Origin: Ichthyosporea sp. XGB-2017a
Taxonomy: Eukaryota; Opisthokonta; Ichthyosporea
DNA: 58,469 nucleotides
Reading direction: 5' to 3'
NCBI GenBank assembly: GCA_002811675.1
Contig: PDIM01010327.1
Coordinates: 30,236 to 88,704 of the forward strand
Part shown: one piece after another, positions 20,901-29,833 of the stretch
How positions within the stretch are numbered: position 1 is the first letter of the stretch
How the letters are laid out: each line of letters starts with the position of its first letter
Made by a program: the position numbers and the translations under genes
Notes under the pieces: generated by a model
What the model saw: only the letters and a program-made list of their open reading frames with translations
Told to the model about the DNA's origin: nothing
The model's database searches: none

Positions 20901-22675
20901 ACACAGCTACGTGTAGCGCCAGTGCAGGTACATGTGCACCGGAATGTCATATTTTCGATTACGTTAATAATGTCTGGACAAAGACGGGAATTACTACTAC
21001 TGTGGATGCCGCAAACAATCGTGTAACGTGTGGATTGTCCAAAAAGGCGGCAACAGTGGGAGTATTTGGAAAGACGGTCACTCCAACAGTAGCTACAACT
21101 TCCAGTTCAAGTCTTTCCACAGCTGTCGCAACTACCACCACAGTCATAAATCGCAACATTGTTAACGTAGAAACCACTTCTTCGGCCACTTCGTCGAGCA
21201 GTGCTGTCACTACGGTAGCATCATCATCGGCAAGCTCGATCCCTTCTGGGAATGTCGTTTTGCCAAATGCTGTCGCTGCTGAAGTCGTCACTGTCAATTT
21301 CCCAGGTGTGTCAGCAGCCGATTTTTGGACTGGACCACAAAACTATGCATCCAAGTTCAAACAATCTATTGTCGATGTTTTAAATGGGGCAAATGTTAAC
21401 GCCAAAGATGACAGGGTAGCATACACGACTTCTGACATAGTCATTTACAAACTAACCGAGTTACCCAATGGAAGCTTAGATGTGCTTTTTTATGTGAAAA
21501 GCATTTCCAGTACTTCTTCCGCAGTACCCGCAACCACACTAATATCGGCCGTGAATAGCAGCAAAGCTCAAATTGAGGCAGCCGTCGGACTTCCATTGCA
21601 GAGCGTAGAAAGCACACCTGTTACACCCACTCCAGAGGACAGTGATGATGGTGGAGGCGGTGGCGGATCTCCTATGATTGCTATAGCTGCGGGTGTTGGT
21701 GGAGGAGTGGTTCTTTTGATTGCTTGCGGAGGTATTTTTTACTGGGTCCGTAAAAAGAGAAAGGTCATCGCACAAGAAGAACCTCAAGAAAAACCTCAAG
21801 AAAAGGCTCAGGAAATGCAAGGAAATCCAGAAATGAAGGATGCGGATGGATTAGACGAACTGGACGTAGTTGAGGGGTTCAATGAGCCTGACGTTGAAAT
21901 CACGGAATACTCGCCATGTGAAGATGGATCTTTACGAAAGTATAAATCGAAAGAAAAGATAGTTGGCATTGAGGAGGGATTGCCAGAGAAACATTCCATT
22001 GAAGACGACAATATTGAAGTAAAAGAAGTCCTACAGAAAGACGAGGACATATGTTCCGAGAAATGTCCAGTACAAGAAAATACAGTTGTTACTACACCTA
22101 ACGCACTCGGCTCAGTAATTGGAAACGAGCCTGTAGAACAGGAGTCAGCCTCAGTTATGATTCAAGTCGATAACGACGAGACGGTAGAGCAACAAGAAAA
22201 CTACGAGAACTTCACAGACGATCCTATTATGGATGAACATCCTTATCAAGTGGTCGACGAAGAGACAGCGAATGAAACAAGCGAATCCGTCAGCCCGCGT
22301 GCTTCTCGAAAATCATCTGTACTCGCCATAGACGACACTAACAATGATGCACTATTATCAGTGAAAGGAGATGCAAATGCAGATGTGATATCAATGAGTA
22401 ATATCGACCAAGAAGACATCCATACTGTAATTGCTCTGAAAGAGGAAGTAGAGCCCGAATTGATTCTTCCTCGGGTGAGTGAAATGTCCACTCTTGCCGA
22501 TGTCCTGCGTGCTAAACGGGAATTCATGAACAAATGGCGCGAAGATAAGAAGAAGCGTGTTGTCAAAGTTGAACGACGAGGCTCTCACAATGCCTTCGCG
22601 TCTCTAACAACACATGATTCGTCAGCTAATGAAGGTTCTTCGAGTAGTACCAGAGCAAAGAAAAGGAAAACATAA
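17909..22675 (+). CDS. C-terminal part of the giant adhesion protein: REJ, GPS-like motif, transmembrane helix
   Basis: This continues the 12204 gene in the next frame. The position 17909 is only a GTG within the frame, and the real junction is near 17895-17897, where DVDFVSVTGPLDEINAALSSL completes a cadherin-like module begun upstream. A REJ region follows (nt about 18400-19980; VSLCASPRFHA, YTLDASESYDPDG and LNALNWEDPDGQ resemble REJ/PKD strands). Then come an Asp/Asn-rich run, a Lys-rich run and RARR, and a GAIN/GPS-like segment (nt about 20938-21072) with C..F, W..TG and CGLSKKAATVGVFG. One transmembrane helix lies at nt about 21675-21755. The roughly 300-residue cytoplasmic tail is acidic. 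The order REJ, GPS, membrane recalls polycystin-1 and egg-jelly receptors, but the later channel-like helices are absent. Confidence 0.8.
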   Translation: MSVTGPLDEINAALSSLMYRPSIEVKQRDNVVMIMAVDESQALSGIKEIQFSPSCSQMSAPTVVGGKLSDNMLYVDLIFSSKVEFVKRRKPNCAELFDSQSVLSFGKSPRCVFVNGKTELRVFLSNGATIAGGSSVTMLGGELAQCTEGVNTLSGSFEIEEPDNPIVPEVALRGPSKVSLCASPRFHANVQKLSGRGGTFQWASDDSKILSNLDLTTRQLRIPSRQLEAGKNYKLIFTARNFLGVASAPTEISFSKAALPIPEIRIRGRKNRRIWRNRRRKYFNIRTKVALSSCVRKKSNLLKYQWTVTPSIPLDPKFVNRKRLRVPRELIDPDIEYIFTVTATMTADATLTNSASASVRLRPRRLRVVIQGGHSRTIPFWKPYTLDASESYDPDGVTSQEEVFTWSCKTKSGEKCYDRGTLLEKVWPSTKKVTIPANGLYAVKSNVFLITCTFKKGSRTRSKTVRLKITNSDPPQVAIKTPRDEVVFGVNDKVTLQGKILDRGSLKGKLNYLWTETTGRLDLTDTAIAKSHEKHNLHLNHDGKGNKAASIFSPGTSYTFELVVYDSAKVQNGTAEYTVSINGPPTSGTFTASPSSIEAGQVVTLNALNWEDPDGQAGEALEYQFFYRKVKKNTKLVAISKRTGEPTFSYENFPVGDARADNTLTLVLRVYDATDDYAEVETSIQVAPLSAAETKNKAKEFLDKGIASKKDTGDSSGTADGLKSVSQNIASSSMSKKDKNDLHRRITQELKKVVDELDDDDKFETLESTLDATDDDDDDDDNNNNNDDDDDDDDIINDNVGMLDSMVKGGKDGGNMLLNHNRNVMSSCNKLLKKSKKKQKKKVAAAAALRARRATPQLLPVVASQYPNMKILISSIQSNLDTVITNNINAAGETYVFDEQNFNAFAARELALTFPTQEYTDTAGRYSSFAIPAASFNGFGFSDTSTVDFKRLVSTNIIFDDPIPTGYTITASSFYDYGLVYTSSSDLASPLSVILGLNTATCSASAGTCAPECHIFDYVNNVWTKTGITTTVDAANNRVTCGLSKKAATVGVFGKTVTPTVATTSSSSLSTAVATTTTVINRNIVNVETTSSATSSSSAVTTVASSSASSIPSGNVVLPNAVAAEVVTVNFPGVSAADFWTGPQNYASKFKQSIVDVLNGANVNAKDDRVAYTTSDIVIYKLTELPNGSLDVLFYVKSISSTSSAVPATTLISAVNSSKAQIEAAVGLPLQSVESTPVTPTPEDSDDGGGGGGSPMIAIAAGVGGGVVLLIACGGIFYWVRKKRKVIAQEEPQEKPQEKAQEMQGNPEMKDADGLDELDVVEGFNEPDVEITEYSPCEDGSLRKYKSKEKIVGIEEGLPEKHSIEDDNIEVKEVLQKDEDICSEKCPVQENTVVTTPNALGSVIGNEPVEQESASVMIQVDNDETVEQQENYENFTDDPIMDEHPYQVVDEETANETSESVSPRASRKSSVLAIDDTNNDALLSVKGDANADVISMSNIDQEDIHTVIALKEEVEPELILPRVSEMSTLADVLRAKREFMNKWREDKKKRVVKVERRGSHNAFASLTTHDSSANEGSSSSTRAKKRKT
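20228..20292 (+). repeat. GAC/GAT/AAC trinucleotide run encoding poly-Asp/Asn
   Basis: This is a near-perfect trinucleotide microsatellite inside the REJ gene. It encodes a run of Asp with a central Asn block. It lies about 100 bp before a Lys-rich stretch, giving a strongly charge-split linker. It is likely length-polymorphic. Confidence 0.85.
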
Positions 22676-22698
22676 TTCTGATACATAAAACCTATTGC

Positions 22699-22734
22699 AA
22701 TAAAATTAGTTTTTGTACATTATGACAATTTATT
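22699..22734. terminator. Opposed poly(A) signals between REJ gene and GT15 gene
   Basis: AATAAA at 22699-22704 lies 24 bp past the REJ gene stop. TTTATT at 22729-22734 is the minus-strand signal of the mannosyltransferase ending at 22829. The convergent genes are about 150 bp apart. Confidence 0.55.
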
Positions 22735-22828
22735 GTGTACAATACACAGAGAAATATCATGGAACGGGCCACAGGACAGTCCATGCCACTGCTTTCGTAG
22801 CCCACTTTATGAAATATGTTCGATTGGC

Positions 22829-24313
22829 TCAAGAAGGGAACGCTGGGTATGATGTTTTGTGTTTGAGAAATCGAGCATTGCAATTGCGCGATTCTGGTGG
22901 GTCTTGTCTAACATTGGTAAACTGTGAATTCTTATTGTAGCCGGCTACATTCCATAAATTGCAGTCACACTGGGGAAGCGATGGGTCACAGCGGTAGTGG
23001 CCACCGTGTGTGTATCCAATATCTTCAAATAACTTTACTCGATCCTTGTCGACCAACAGACCCAAGCCCAGCGAACGAACGGGCGCATCCCCCCATCGTT
23101 CGTAGAAAAATCCACCAGCCTGGTCTAAATGCCGAAAAAAGCTTTGGTAGGCTTCTCCGCGGAAAAAGTTCAAATCTCCCATCTCCATATTGGTCCAGAA
23201 ATGGCATCCATTGTAAACATTCGAAGATCCAAAATACGTCATCCAGTCATTCGTATGGTCTTCAGTTTTAACCAAATGAGGATACTTCTCAGCAAACTGC
23301 AATATGGTCGGATATAACGTCTCCACGGTTTGAATAAATTCTTTAAAGGCTATTGAGAAGCCATAAACTATCCCATTGTCTTTCATATATTGCAAAGGAT
23401 CATAGTCCAGCTTGCAAAAGTAATGGACATCGTCGTCTAAACGCCAGAACCAATCATAGTTCTTCAGGATGGGAAGCATAAACACCGGGCCAGATTGAAA
23501 GCGGCACATTTGCCGATAGGAAACGCTCTTCGCATATGGCATCCAACTGACTTTGCGAAGGAGGTTCTCCATGCCTTGTCTCATTTGCACATCATCAATA
23601 TGCTCCGGCACGGCCCAAACATCATGTGGGATTCTGTAAAAGTGCACCGTGTTGTTTGTCAGCTCCCTGACTTTTTGTTTGAAGTGAGCACTGAATCTGC
23701 CATCATTCATTATGATATAATCATGTCCAAACCTCGTATTGTAGCTTTCTTCAAACACTTGAATAGTGCGCACAAGCTTCTTTAGCGACTTTTCTCTTGT
23801 TAAAATAGTAATGGCGACTTTGATTCCTCTCTCTTTTTGTTTCGTAACAGCATTAGACGCATCGTTTTCTTTCCCTTGTTGTATTTGCCCCCGTTGGTCT
23901 TTTTCACTTTTAGATTCATTATGCCTGGGTGGAATTTGTATTTCCACCTCACCAGGCACATCCGTACTCGCAGAATCATCAAACGAATCATCAGTGCCAC
24001 CAGCTTCTATCTTCGGCTCTTCCTTCTGTATCCCATCCCCTATCGAAGTCCCAGTAGCAGTTATTTCCGTTGAACCAGCGAAGGGCCCCACTGCAAGAGG
24101 CGTATCAGAAGGCGAGTGTGTTGCTACAAAGAACTCCTCCATGCGTGCTTGCTTCTGGTGCAGCCATAGAAGTACTATACAGGACGTCAAAAGAAACCCC
24201 AGGAGGAGGCGGGTGCAGAATCTCCACCATGATCCTGCTCTGCCATAGCGGGGAGTTTGTGTTAAGGAGGGCCATAGCGAAGAGGAAAGTCGCTTTAGAG
24301 GGACTTTTGACAT
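22829..24313 (-). CDS. GT15 family alpha-1,2-mannosyltransferase (KRE2/MNT1/KTR-like)
   Basis: This 494-residue type II Golgi-type enzyme is expected to add alpha-1,2-mannose from GDP-mannose to protein-linked glycans. A short cytoplasmic N-terminus and a signal anchor (about 31-51) are followed by an acidic low-complexity stem and then the catalytic domain. GT15 hallmarks are clear: WRLDDDVHYFCKLDYDP (metal and sugar-nucleotide region), YNGCHFWTNMEMGD (about 365-380, with the Glu proposed as catalytic in yeast Kre2) and GGFFYERWGDAPVRS (about 395-410), then DIGYTHGGHYRC. The length fits the fungal family. GT15 is best known from fungi, so its presence in this animal-like surface-gene block is of note. 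It shares a divergent promoter with receptor cyclase 2. Confidence 0.93.
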   Translation of the reverse strand: MSKVPLKRLSSSLWPSLTQTPRYGRAGSWWRFCTRLLLGFLLTSCIVLLWLHQKQARMEEFFVATHSPSDTPLAVGPFAGSTEITATGTSIGDGIQKEEPKIEAGGTDDSFDDSASTDVPGEVEIQIPPRHNESKSEKDQRGQIQQGKENDASNAVTKQKERGIKVAITILTREKSLKKLVRTIQVFEESYNTRFGHDYIIMNDGRFSAHFKQKVRELTNNTVHFYRIPHDVWAVPEHIDDVQMRQGMENLLRKVSWMPYAKSVSYRQMCRFQSGPVFMLPILKNYDWFWRLDDDVHYFCKLDYDPLQYMKDNGIVYGFSIAFKEFIQTVETLYPTILQFAEKYPHLVKTEDHTNDWMTYFGSSNVYNGCHFWTNMEMGDLNFFRGEAYQSFFRHLDQAGGFFYERWGDAPVRSLGLGLLVDKDRVKLFEDIGYTHGGHYRCDPSLPQCDCNLWNVAGYNKNSQFTNVRQDPPESRNCNARFLKHKTSYPAFPS

Positions 24314-24885
24314 TGTGAAGATTTCATTGCTGAAATTTTTAAGTTAAATCACACAGGCCACCTTTTTTCTTTGTTTGCTCGATCTTATTTTGAACAGCAA
24401 AAAGGCAACAAGAACAAAAACAAAAACGCAACAACAGCTCGAAACAAAACTAAAAAAGAAAAAAAAGGAGAATTTTATAGAAATATCCAAATCTATATCT
24501 ATAACCCTAGTTAGGCATGAAAACCCACTTATGGGTATAACCCTAGAGATTGGAATTTTTGTACACGTGATCCAAAGGGACCCTAAGTTTGGTAAATTGA
24601 AATTACCATATAAGGGCATTTGTAATTAGTTCGTTGTGCTTATTTTTTAGCTATTTTTTTTTTTTTGTTTTCTTGCTGTACAAAGCTATGTACTAGCTTA
24701 TTATAAACTAGATAGAAAAGGAATTTATGAACACAGTACTCGTGTAGGAAGTAGTTTGGAAATGGGGGGATTTAGTTAAATTAAAGGAAGGGATTGTTGT
24801 TTTTGATTATTGTTGTTATTATTATTATTGTTGCTGTTCCTATTTTGGAGAGGGGCGTCTCCGTTGGTGGGGTGTTGGAGAAAAG
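24314..24885. promoter_or_regulatory. Bidirectional promoter region with duplicated TATAACCCTAG element
   Basis: This 572-bp gap lies between the GT15 gene (minus) and receptor cyclase 2 (plus). TATAACCCTAG occurs twice, at 24500-24510 and 24536-24546. Between them is a small inverted repeat, ACCCA-N4-TGGGT. Several T and A runs and a (TTG/TTA) run near 24790-24840 are also present. The repeated AACCCTA core resembles telo-box-like promoter elements; a regulatory role is inference. Confidence 0.45.
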
Positions 24886-27800
24886 ATGTGGGCTTTTCTT
24901 TTGATAGCTTTTATACTTTGGGGTGTTAATCCTGGAGCTGTGCAAGAGGCTGAAGCTGTTGTTAGTCTCCCGATTGGTTCCATCTGGCCATCGGGTCCGG
25001 CAACGACAGACATTTCTATCAAAAACTTTGTGACGCTTACAGCGGCGGTGAATCATTACAACAATGCGAGCAATGGACTTGTGGTGGACGGAGTGACCCT
25101 CACCTATGCCCCCATTGACTCTTTGCAGAAATTACACGGGCGAATTGCACAGACCGGGGTATTCCACATGGGGAATATGATCCAGTCGAGTCCCAGTGGT
25201 GTGATGGTGGTGCTTGGGTGCTGGAATAGCCGTGTAACTATTGCGGCAAATAACGTTGCGTCTTCGTATGGGGTTCCTCAGATTTCTATCGCTTCCACTT
25301 CACCGAAACTCTCGCGTAAATCAGAGTTTCCCACTTTTGTGCGAATGTTAAATACGGATAATTTTAATTTTCGCATCCAGGCAGAGCTGGTGAATCATTA
25401 TGGGTGGAAAAAAGTCGCAATTATCAACAGTGATGATGAATTTGCGGCCAATGCTGCTACCGCCTTTAGATCCTTTTGCACGTCCACTCTAGGGGTTACC
25501 ATTTCAGCCCACGTAGTGGTGCCTCCCCGTACTCGAGACCATCTTACCCCTGCAGAGCTGCGAAGGGAAATACAGTTGGTAAAGGATGCAGATAGCACTG
25601 TGATACTTGCTGTTTTGGCTGTGGATGACTTTGTGTATCTGTATGACAATGCGTTAGTGCCTCTGAAGATGCGGTGTAGTGATGGGTATGTGCTTATGGG
25701 AGGAAATGCATGGCCCTCTCCACTCGCGTTGATTGGGAATGACCTTAGTGGAACTCCGAGAGCAGAAGGTCTAATAGGGGCGTTTGGAATCGTTCCTTAT
25801 CAGAACACTTCCACTGAGATAGCTAAAGTCTTTGAAAAAGAGTATGAAATTGCTGCAAAGCAATTGAATTATACAAGTGTTGTGCTGAATACCACTTATG
25901 ATCCTTTTCAGTTTGGAGCATGGGATGCGGTCATGCTGGTGTTGCATGCACTGAAAGTGACTGTTCCTCGTCTAAACGAGCTTGGAATACCTTTAGACTG
26001 CTTAATAAGTAAACGATACCTGGGACGAGATACCCCACAAAACCAATCTCCACCAGAATGTTTGCTCCCTTTGGATGAGGTGAGGAGATTGCAAACTAGT
26101 GCGAAGGAAAAGAATTACACCGGGGTGACGGCCATGCTGAATTCTGTTAAAGCAGATGAGGCGGATGAGTTTGGCATTGTTGCTCGATATCCTACACTGA
26201 TGCTCTTGCATGACATGTACGCACAAGATTTTATGGGCTTGAAAGGAAGGAATGTGCTCACTTCAGAGGGAAATATGGAAGATGAGCAGGTTGTTATTAA
26301 TGTACAATATAGAAATGCCTCCAAAGGCGTGCATGAAAATGGTGGTAAGAATGTAGGCAACCGGGCGGTTTCTTTTGAATTTGTAAACGTTGCCACATGG
26401 AAGCCTTCGGCCACTTCCACGCCGATTGGTCAGTTTAAGTTTGATGCTTTCCCAGGAAGTACTGTCCAACATGCTGGAACACTTCCGGGAAAATCGCCAG
26501 TAACAGAGGCGCCAAACGACACACTGTCTGGAAATGATGCTGATGATTCCTCGAGTGAGGAGCTGTTTGGGAATACCACCTTGTTTCTGATCGTAGTTAT
26601 TATTGTGGCAGTGGGGGTGGTTGCCATCGTATCAATAACATGGTACCTTTGGCAAATATCACGACGTAAAGATGAAGAGGCCGAGCTTCGCATTGCCTCG
26701 TGTATGTGGCTTATTGACAGCGATGAATTGCAGTCAATTGAGGGCGGGTGTTATGGGAGCATTGCATCGGCGTCGGCGTCAACGTCGGCCAAGTCTTCAA
26801 TGTCGGCTTTGTCGGATGCTTTAAACTTCGTGAATGAAGAGGGAAATTATAATGAAGCCTTAATGAAAATTATTCTAGCAAATCCAACAAGTTCGAAATC
26901 GGGATCAAAGGTGAAAGAGATATACCACGGAGACGTTGGTCGATACCAAGGAACAGTTGTTTCCGTTAAAACAGTCAATACAGAGTTTGCATTTGATAGT
27001 CTTGAAATATTTCAAGAGTTGTCGAATCGTAGAGATAATATACATGCAAACATTAATGGATTTATCGGAGTATGTCCGAAAGAACAGCGCACAATGTCTC
27101 ATATTAAAAACGGGTTGGTTCGGTCTGGTTCGGCGGCCAAAGCATTGAACGACGATCAGAAAAGCGAACAAAAGCAGCACATGGGAAACATTACTGAAGA
27201 TTTAGAAATGGAACTTCACTTGCTTACGACATATTGTCAGAAAGGCAGCTTGGACGACATTTGGTGCAATGCCACGGGGATTGAACTGAGTGAAATGTTC
27301 TGTTTTTCGCTTAGCCGGGACCTAATTGCAGGATTGCAGTATCTTCATTGTCATAAATTTCTGAAGCACCATGGCAATCTGAAGCCGTCAAATTGCCTTG
27401 TGGACAATAGATGGACTGTTAAATTGACCGATTTTGGACTTACGACTCTCACAGAGGAGGTTCATGCCATGACGGCATTGTCCTTTTCTTCGCACTCATA
27501 TTATCGTGGTCTGAAATGGTCTGCTCCAGAAGCGATAAAATCGAAACTTATTATAAGAGATATATTTCGTAGCACAGTTAACCAAAGACAAAGTATGGTT
27601 GGACAAAGTGGATCATTGGAGGACTATGCAGAGGCGGCATCTTCAAGGAGGATAATCACAGAAAACATTAGCAAGATTGCATTTGGCGAGTCATCAGTTG
27701 GATATGCACAAAACCGCAAAGGATCTCTTCCACAGGTGGGCAAACGTAGAAATACGTTACTTACAAACCCATTTCATAGGAAGCAGGGCAACAGGTCCCA

Positions 27801-29217
27801 AGACCGTCATAAAATTTACAACGCTTTGTATGGAAAGAATGTGACGAAAACGACCCATTACGGGGCTTCTGATATATATGGGTTTGGATTAATATGCGCC
27901 CAACTGTTCACAGGAGAAGAACCATTTTTAGATTTTGTCGAGACGGAATGCATGGAGTATTCAAAATTAGTGGAACTCATTGCTGATGGGCAGATTACCT
28001 ATGAAGTTCCAAAGAGTCGAGCTGAAATAACGGCCAGTGCATCAAAAGCCACAATCGGGACTTTAAAGGCTAAATCTGGTATAAGACAGGACCATTTCGA
28101 TGTTGCCCCAGCCCTTAAAGGACTTCCAGATATGGTTAAACGAATTTTAGATCTATGCACTTCGAGCGAAGTAACAGAACGCCCAAGTATAGCAAACTTG
28201 GCCCAGTTATTTGATCTATCAGACCCGAACCGTCAAAGTGGAAGTCCTAGTCTGGCAGAAACTATGTCTCGTAAATTGGAAGAGTACTCTAAGAATCTTG
28301 AAGATATAGTTAGAGAAAGGACAAACGAGTTATCAAATGAGACTGCCAAAGTGAGAGGACTGTTGGAAGAATTGATGCCCCCTTCTGTGGCTGCTTCGCT
28401 TCTTAGTGGAGCGCCTGTTGTGCCGGAAGAATTTGAATGTGTGACTTTAATGTTCGTTGATATAGTTTCTTTCACCCCTTTGTGTGCTGCCCTGACTCCT
28501 ATAATGGTTATAGGTATGCTGAATGATTTGTATACTCGCTTTGACGCATCGATGCGTTTTCGTGATGTATACAAAGTGGAAACAATTGGTGATGCGTACT
28601 TTGTGGCAAGCGGTATTCCGATACGGAATGGAAACAGACACGCTGTGGAAATTGCCATACTTGCATTAAATTTCATGTCTGTGGTTGTTGACTTTGAAAT
28701 TCCATTCAAAGTTGATCGAAAAGCATCAACTGCTAGTGGGGTATCAAAAGAAAAAGACGAATTTGTAAAGCGACATCCCATTCTTTCGCACAAACTACAG
28801 CTACGAGGAGGAATTCACGCTGGAACTGTAGTTGCTGGTATTGTAGGAGCTCGTGCACCCAAATATGCAATTTTTGGTGATACAGTTAACACCGCAAGTC
28901 GAATGGAAAGTTCATCACTGGCTCTCCGTATACAAATATCACACAAGGTCGCGTGTTTGTTGGATTTGAATGAAAGCCAGCTCAATGATGCTGAACAGAT
29001 CGACAGCGACCCATCAGTTGGTCTTCTAGGTAGCATTGAAAACGGGCAAACTGTTGTGACGGCCTCTAACTTCACCCTTGAGAAAAGAGGAGTCGTGCAA
29101 GTTAAAGGAAAGGGTGATATGACTACTTGGTGGCTTTGTTCTCATCGGGATATCCCACTGGATCGACTTCCACTAAGAAACGAGGCTGTTTCCAAGTCAC
29201 AACACTCTTTCAAATGA
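24886..29217 (+). CDS. Receptor guanylate/adenylate cyclase with ANF-receptor ectodomain
   Basis: This 1443-residue single-pass receptor has the layout of animal natriuretic-peptide receptors. A signal peptide (about 1-24) leads to a type I periplasmic-binding/ANF-receptor fold (about 28-420; GVMVVLGCWNS, YGVPQISIASTSP and YGWKKVAIINSDDEF match). The transmembrane helix is at about 565-590. The kinase-homology domain (about 605-1110) has HGNLKPSNC in place of HRD..N (near 829) and keeps TDFG, so catalysis is doubtful; it carries a long insert. A dimerisation coiled coil (about 1125-1165) precedes the cyclase domain (about 1180-1400) with FVDIVSFT, KVETIGD and KYAIFGDTVNTASRMES. The Asp metal ligands, the Glu and the NTASR transition-state residues are kept. 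The second purine-selecting residue is Ala where guanylate cyclases have Cys, so substrate choice is uncertain. Confidence 0.92.
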   Translation: MWAFLLIAFILWGVNPGAVQEAEAVVSLPIGSIWPSGPATTDISIKNFVTLTAAVNHYNNASNGLVVDGVTLTYAPIDSLQKLHGRIAQTGVFHMGNMIQSSPSGVMVVLGCWNSRVTIAANNVASSYGVPQISIASTSPKLSRKSEFPTFVRMLNTDNFNFRIQAELVNHYGWKKVAIINSDDEFAANAATAFRSFCTSTLGVTISAHVVVPPRTRDHLTPAELRREIQLVKDADSTVILAVLAVDDFVYLYDNALVPLKMRCSDGYVLMGGNAWPSPLALIGNDLSGTPRAEGLIGAFGIVPYQNTSTEIAKVFEKEYEIAAKQLNYTSVVLNTTYDPFQFGAWDAVMLVLHALKVTVPRLNELGIPLDCLISKRYLGRDTPQNQSPPECLLPLDEVRRLQTSAKEKNYTGVTAMLNSVKADEADEFGIVARYPTLMLLHDMYAQDFMGLKGRNVLTSEGNMEDEQVVINVQYRNASKGVHENGGKNVGNRAVSFEFVNVATWKPSATSTPIGQFKFDAFPGSTVQHAGTLPGKSPVTEAPNDTLSGNDADDSSSEELFGNTTLFLIVVIIVAVGVVAIVSITWYLWQISRRKDEEAELRIASCMWLIDSDELQSIEGGCYGSIASASASTSAKSSMSALSDALNFVNEEGNYNEALMKIILANPTSSKSGSKVKEIYHGDVGRYQGTVVSVKTVNTEFAFDSLEIFQELSNRRDNIHANINGFIGVCPKEQRTMSHIKNGLVRSGSAAKALNDDQKSEQKQHMGNITEDLEMELHLLTTYCQKGSLDDIWCNATGIELSEMFCFSLSRDLIAGLQYLHCHKFLKHHGNLKPSNCLVDNRWTVKLTDFGLTTLTEEVHAMTALSFSSHSYYRGLKWSAPEAIKSKLIIRDIFRSTVNQRQSMVGQSGSLEDYAEAASSRRIITENISKIAFGESSVGYAQNRKGSLPQVGKRRNTLLTNPFHRKQGNRSQDRHKIYNALYGKNVTKTTHYGASDIYGFGLICAQLFTGEEPFLDFVETECMEYSKLVELIADGQITYEVPKSRAEITASASKATIGTLKAKSGIRQDHFDVAPALKGLPDMVKRILDLCTSSEVTERPSIANLAQLFDLSDPNRQSGSPSLAETMSRKLEEYSKNLEDIVRERTNELSNETAKVRGLLEELMPPSVAASLLSGAPVVPEEFECVTLMFVDIVSFTPLCAALTPIMVIGMLNDLYTRFDASMRFRDVYKVETIGDAYFVASGIPIRNGNRHAVEIAILALNFMSVVVDFEIPFKVDRKASTASGVSKEKDEFVKRHPILSHKLQLRGGIHAGTVVAGIVGARAPKYAIFGDTVNTASRMESSSLALRIQISHKVACLLDLNESQLNDAEQIDSDPSVGLLGSIENGQTVVTASNFTLEKRGVVQVKGKGDMTTWWLCSHRDIPLDRLPLRNEAVSKSQHSFK

Positions 29218-29833
29218 AAAAGCAAGTATCATTAAATGTTCTTCCTGGAGTTTACACGGGAAACACTTTGCAAAACTCTTCAGCACACAAGTTTGTGCCA
29301 TGCGCATTTTTACCAGACACCAAGAAAAGACCCAAACAAGGCATGGACTATATTTTTTTTTTTTTTGCCCTCTCTCCTTAGAGGACCCTTTCCTTTTATT
29401 CATTGGATACTTTACACTATAGGGCCTTCAAGATTTGGTTTTCTCCTCTGTCTTGGTCTGGCCTCCCATTCCCAATTAACCTTTGAAATGATTTCTTCCG
29501 AAAAGATAAATGGAAGACAACAGCGACAAAAAAAGGCATGGACTATATTCCCTGTGAAGCTTCAGCAAAGCTATTGGAAATAAAATGTTTTAGTTGAATA
29601 GCCAAGGGCTCCTTGTGCACGTGGTCCATTGGAATGTCAATGGCAGCTTTGTGTTTAGTTTAGTTTTGTTTTGCGTTGTTGTTTGATTTTGTTATTCTTT
29701 TTTTTTTGTTGTTGATCCTTTTTGTTGTAATCAGTGAGCTCTTTAGGTGGTACTCATAGTAATCATACCAGTTGGGAAACATCAATCGGATTCTGGTAAA
29801 AGTCTTCCTGTATTGCTCTTTTCTGAACTCTCC
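29218..29833. other. Intergenic region after cyclase 2, before METTL24-like gene
   Basis: This 616-bp region is the 3' flank of the cyclase and the 5' flank of the methyltransferase gene. It has a poly-T run at about 29351-29366, a GTT/TTTG low-complexity stretch at 29655-29725, and a possible poly(A) signal AATAAA at 29579-29584, some 360 bp after the stop. No supported gene. Confidence 0.4.
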
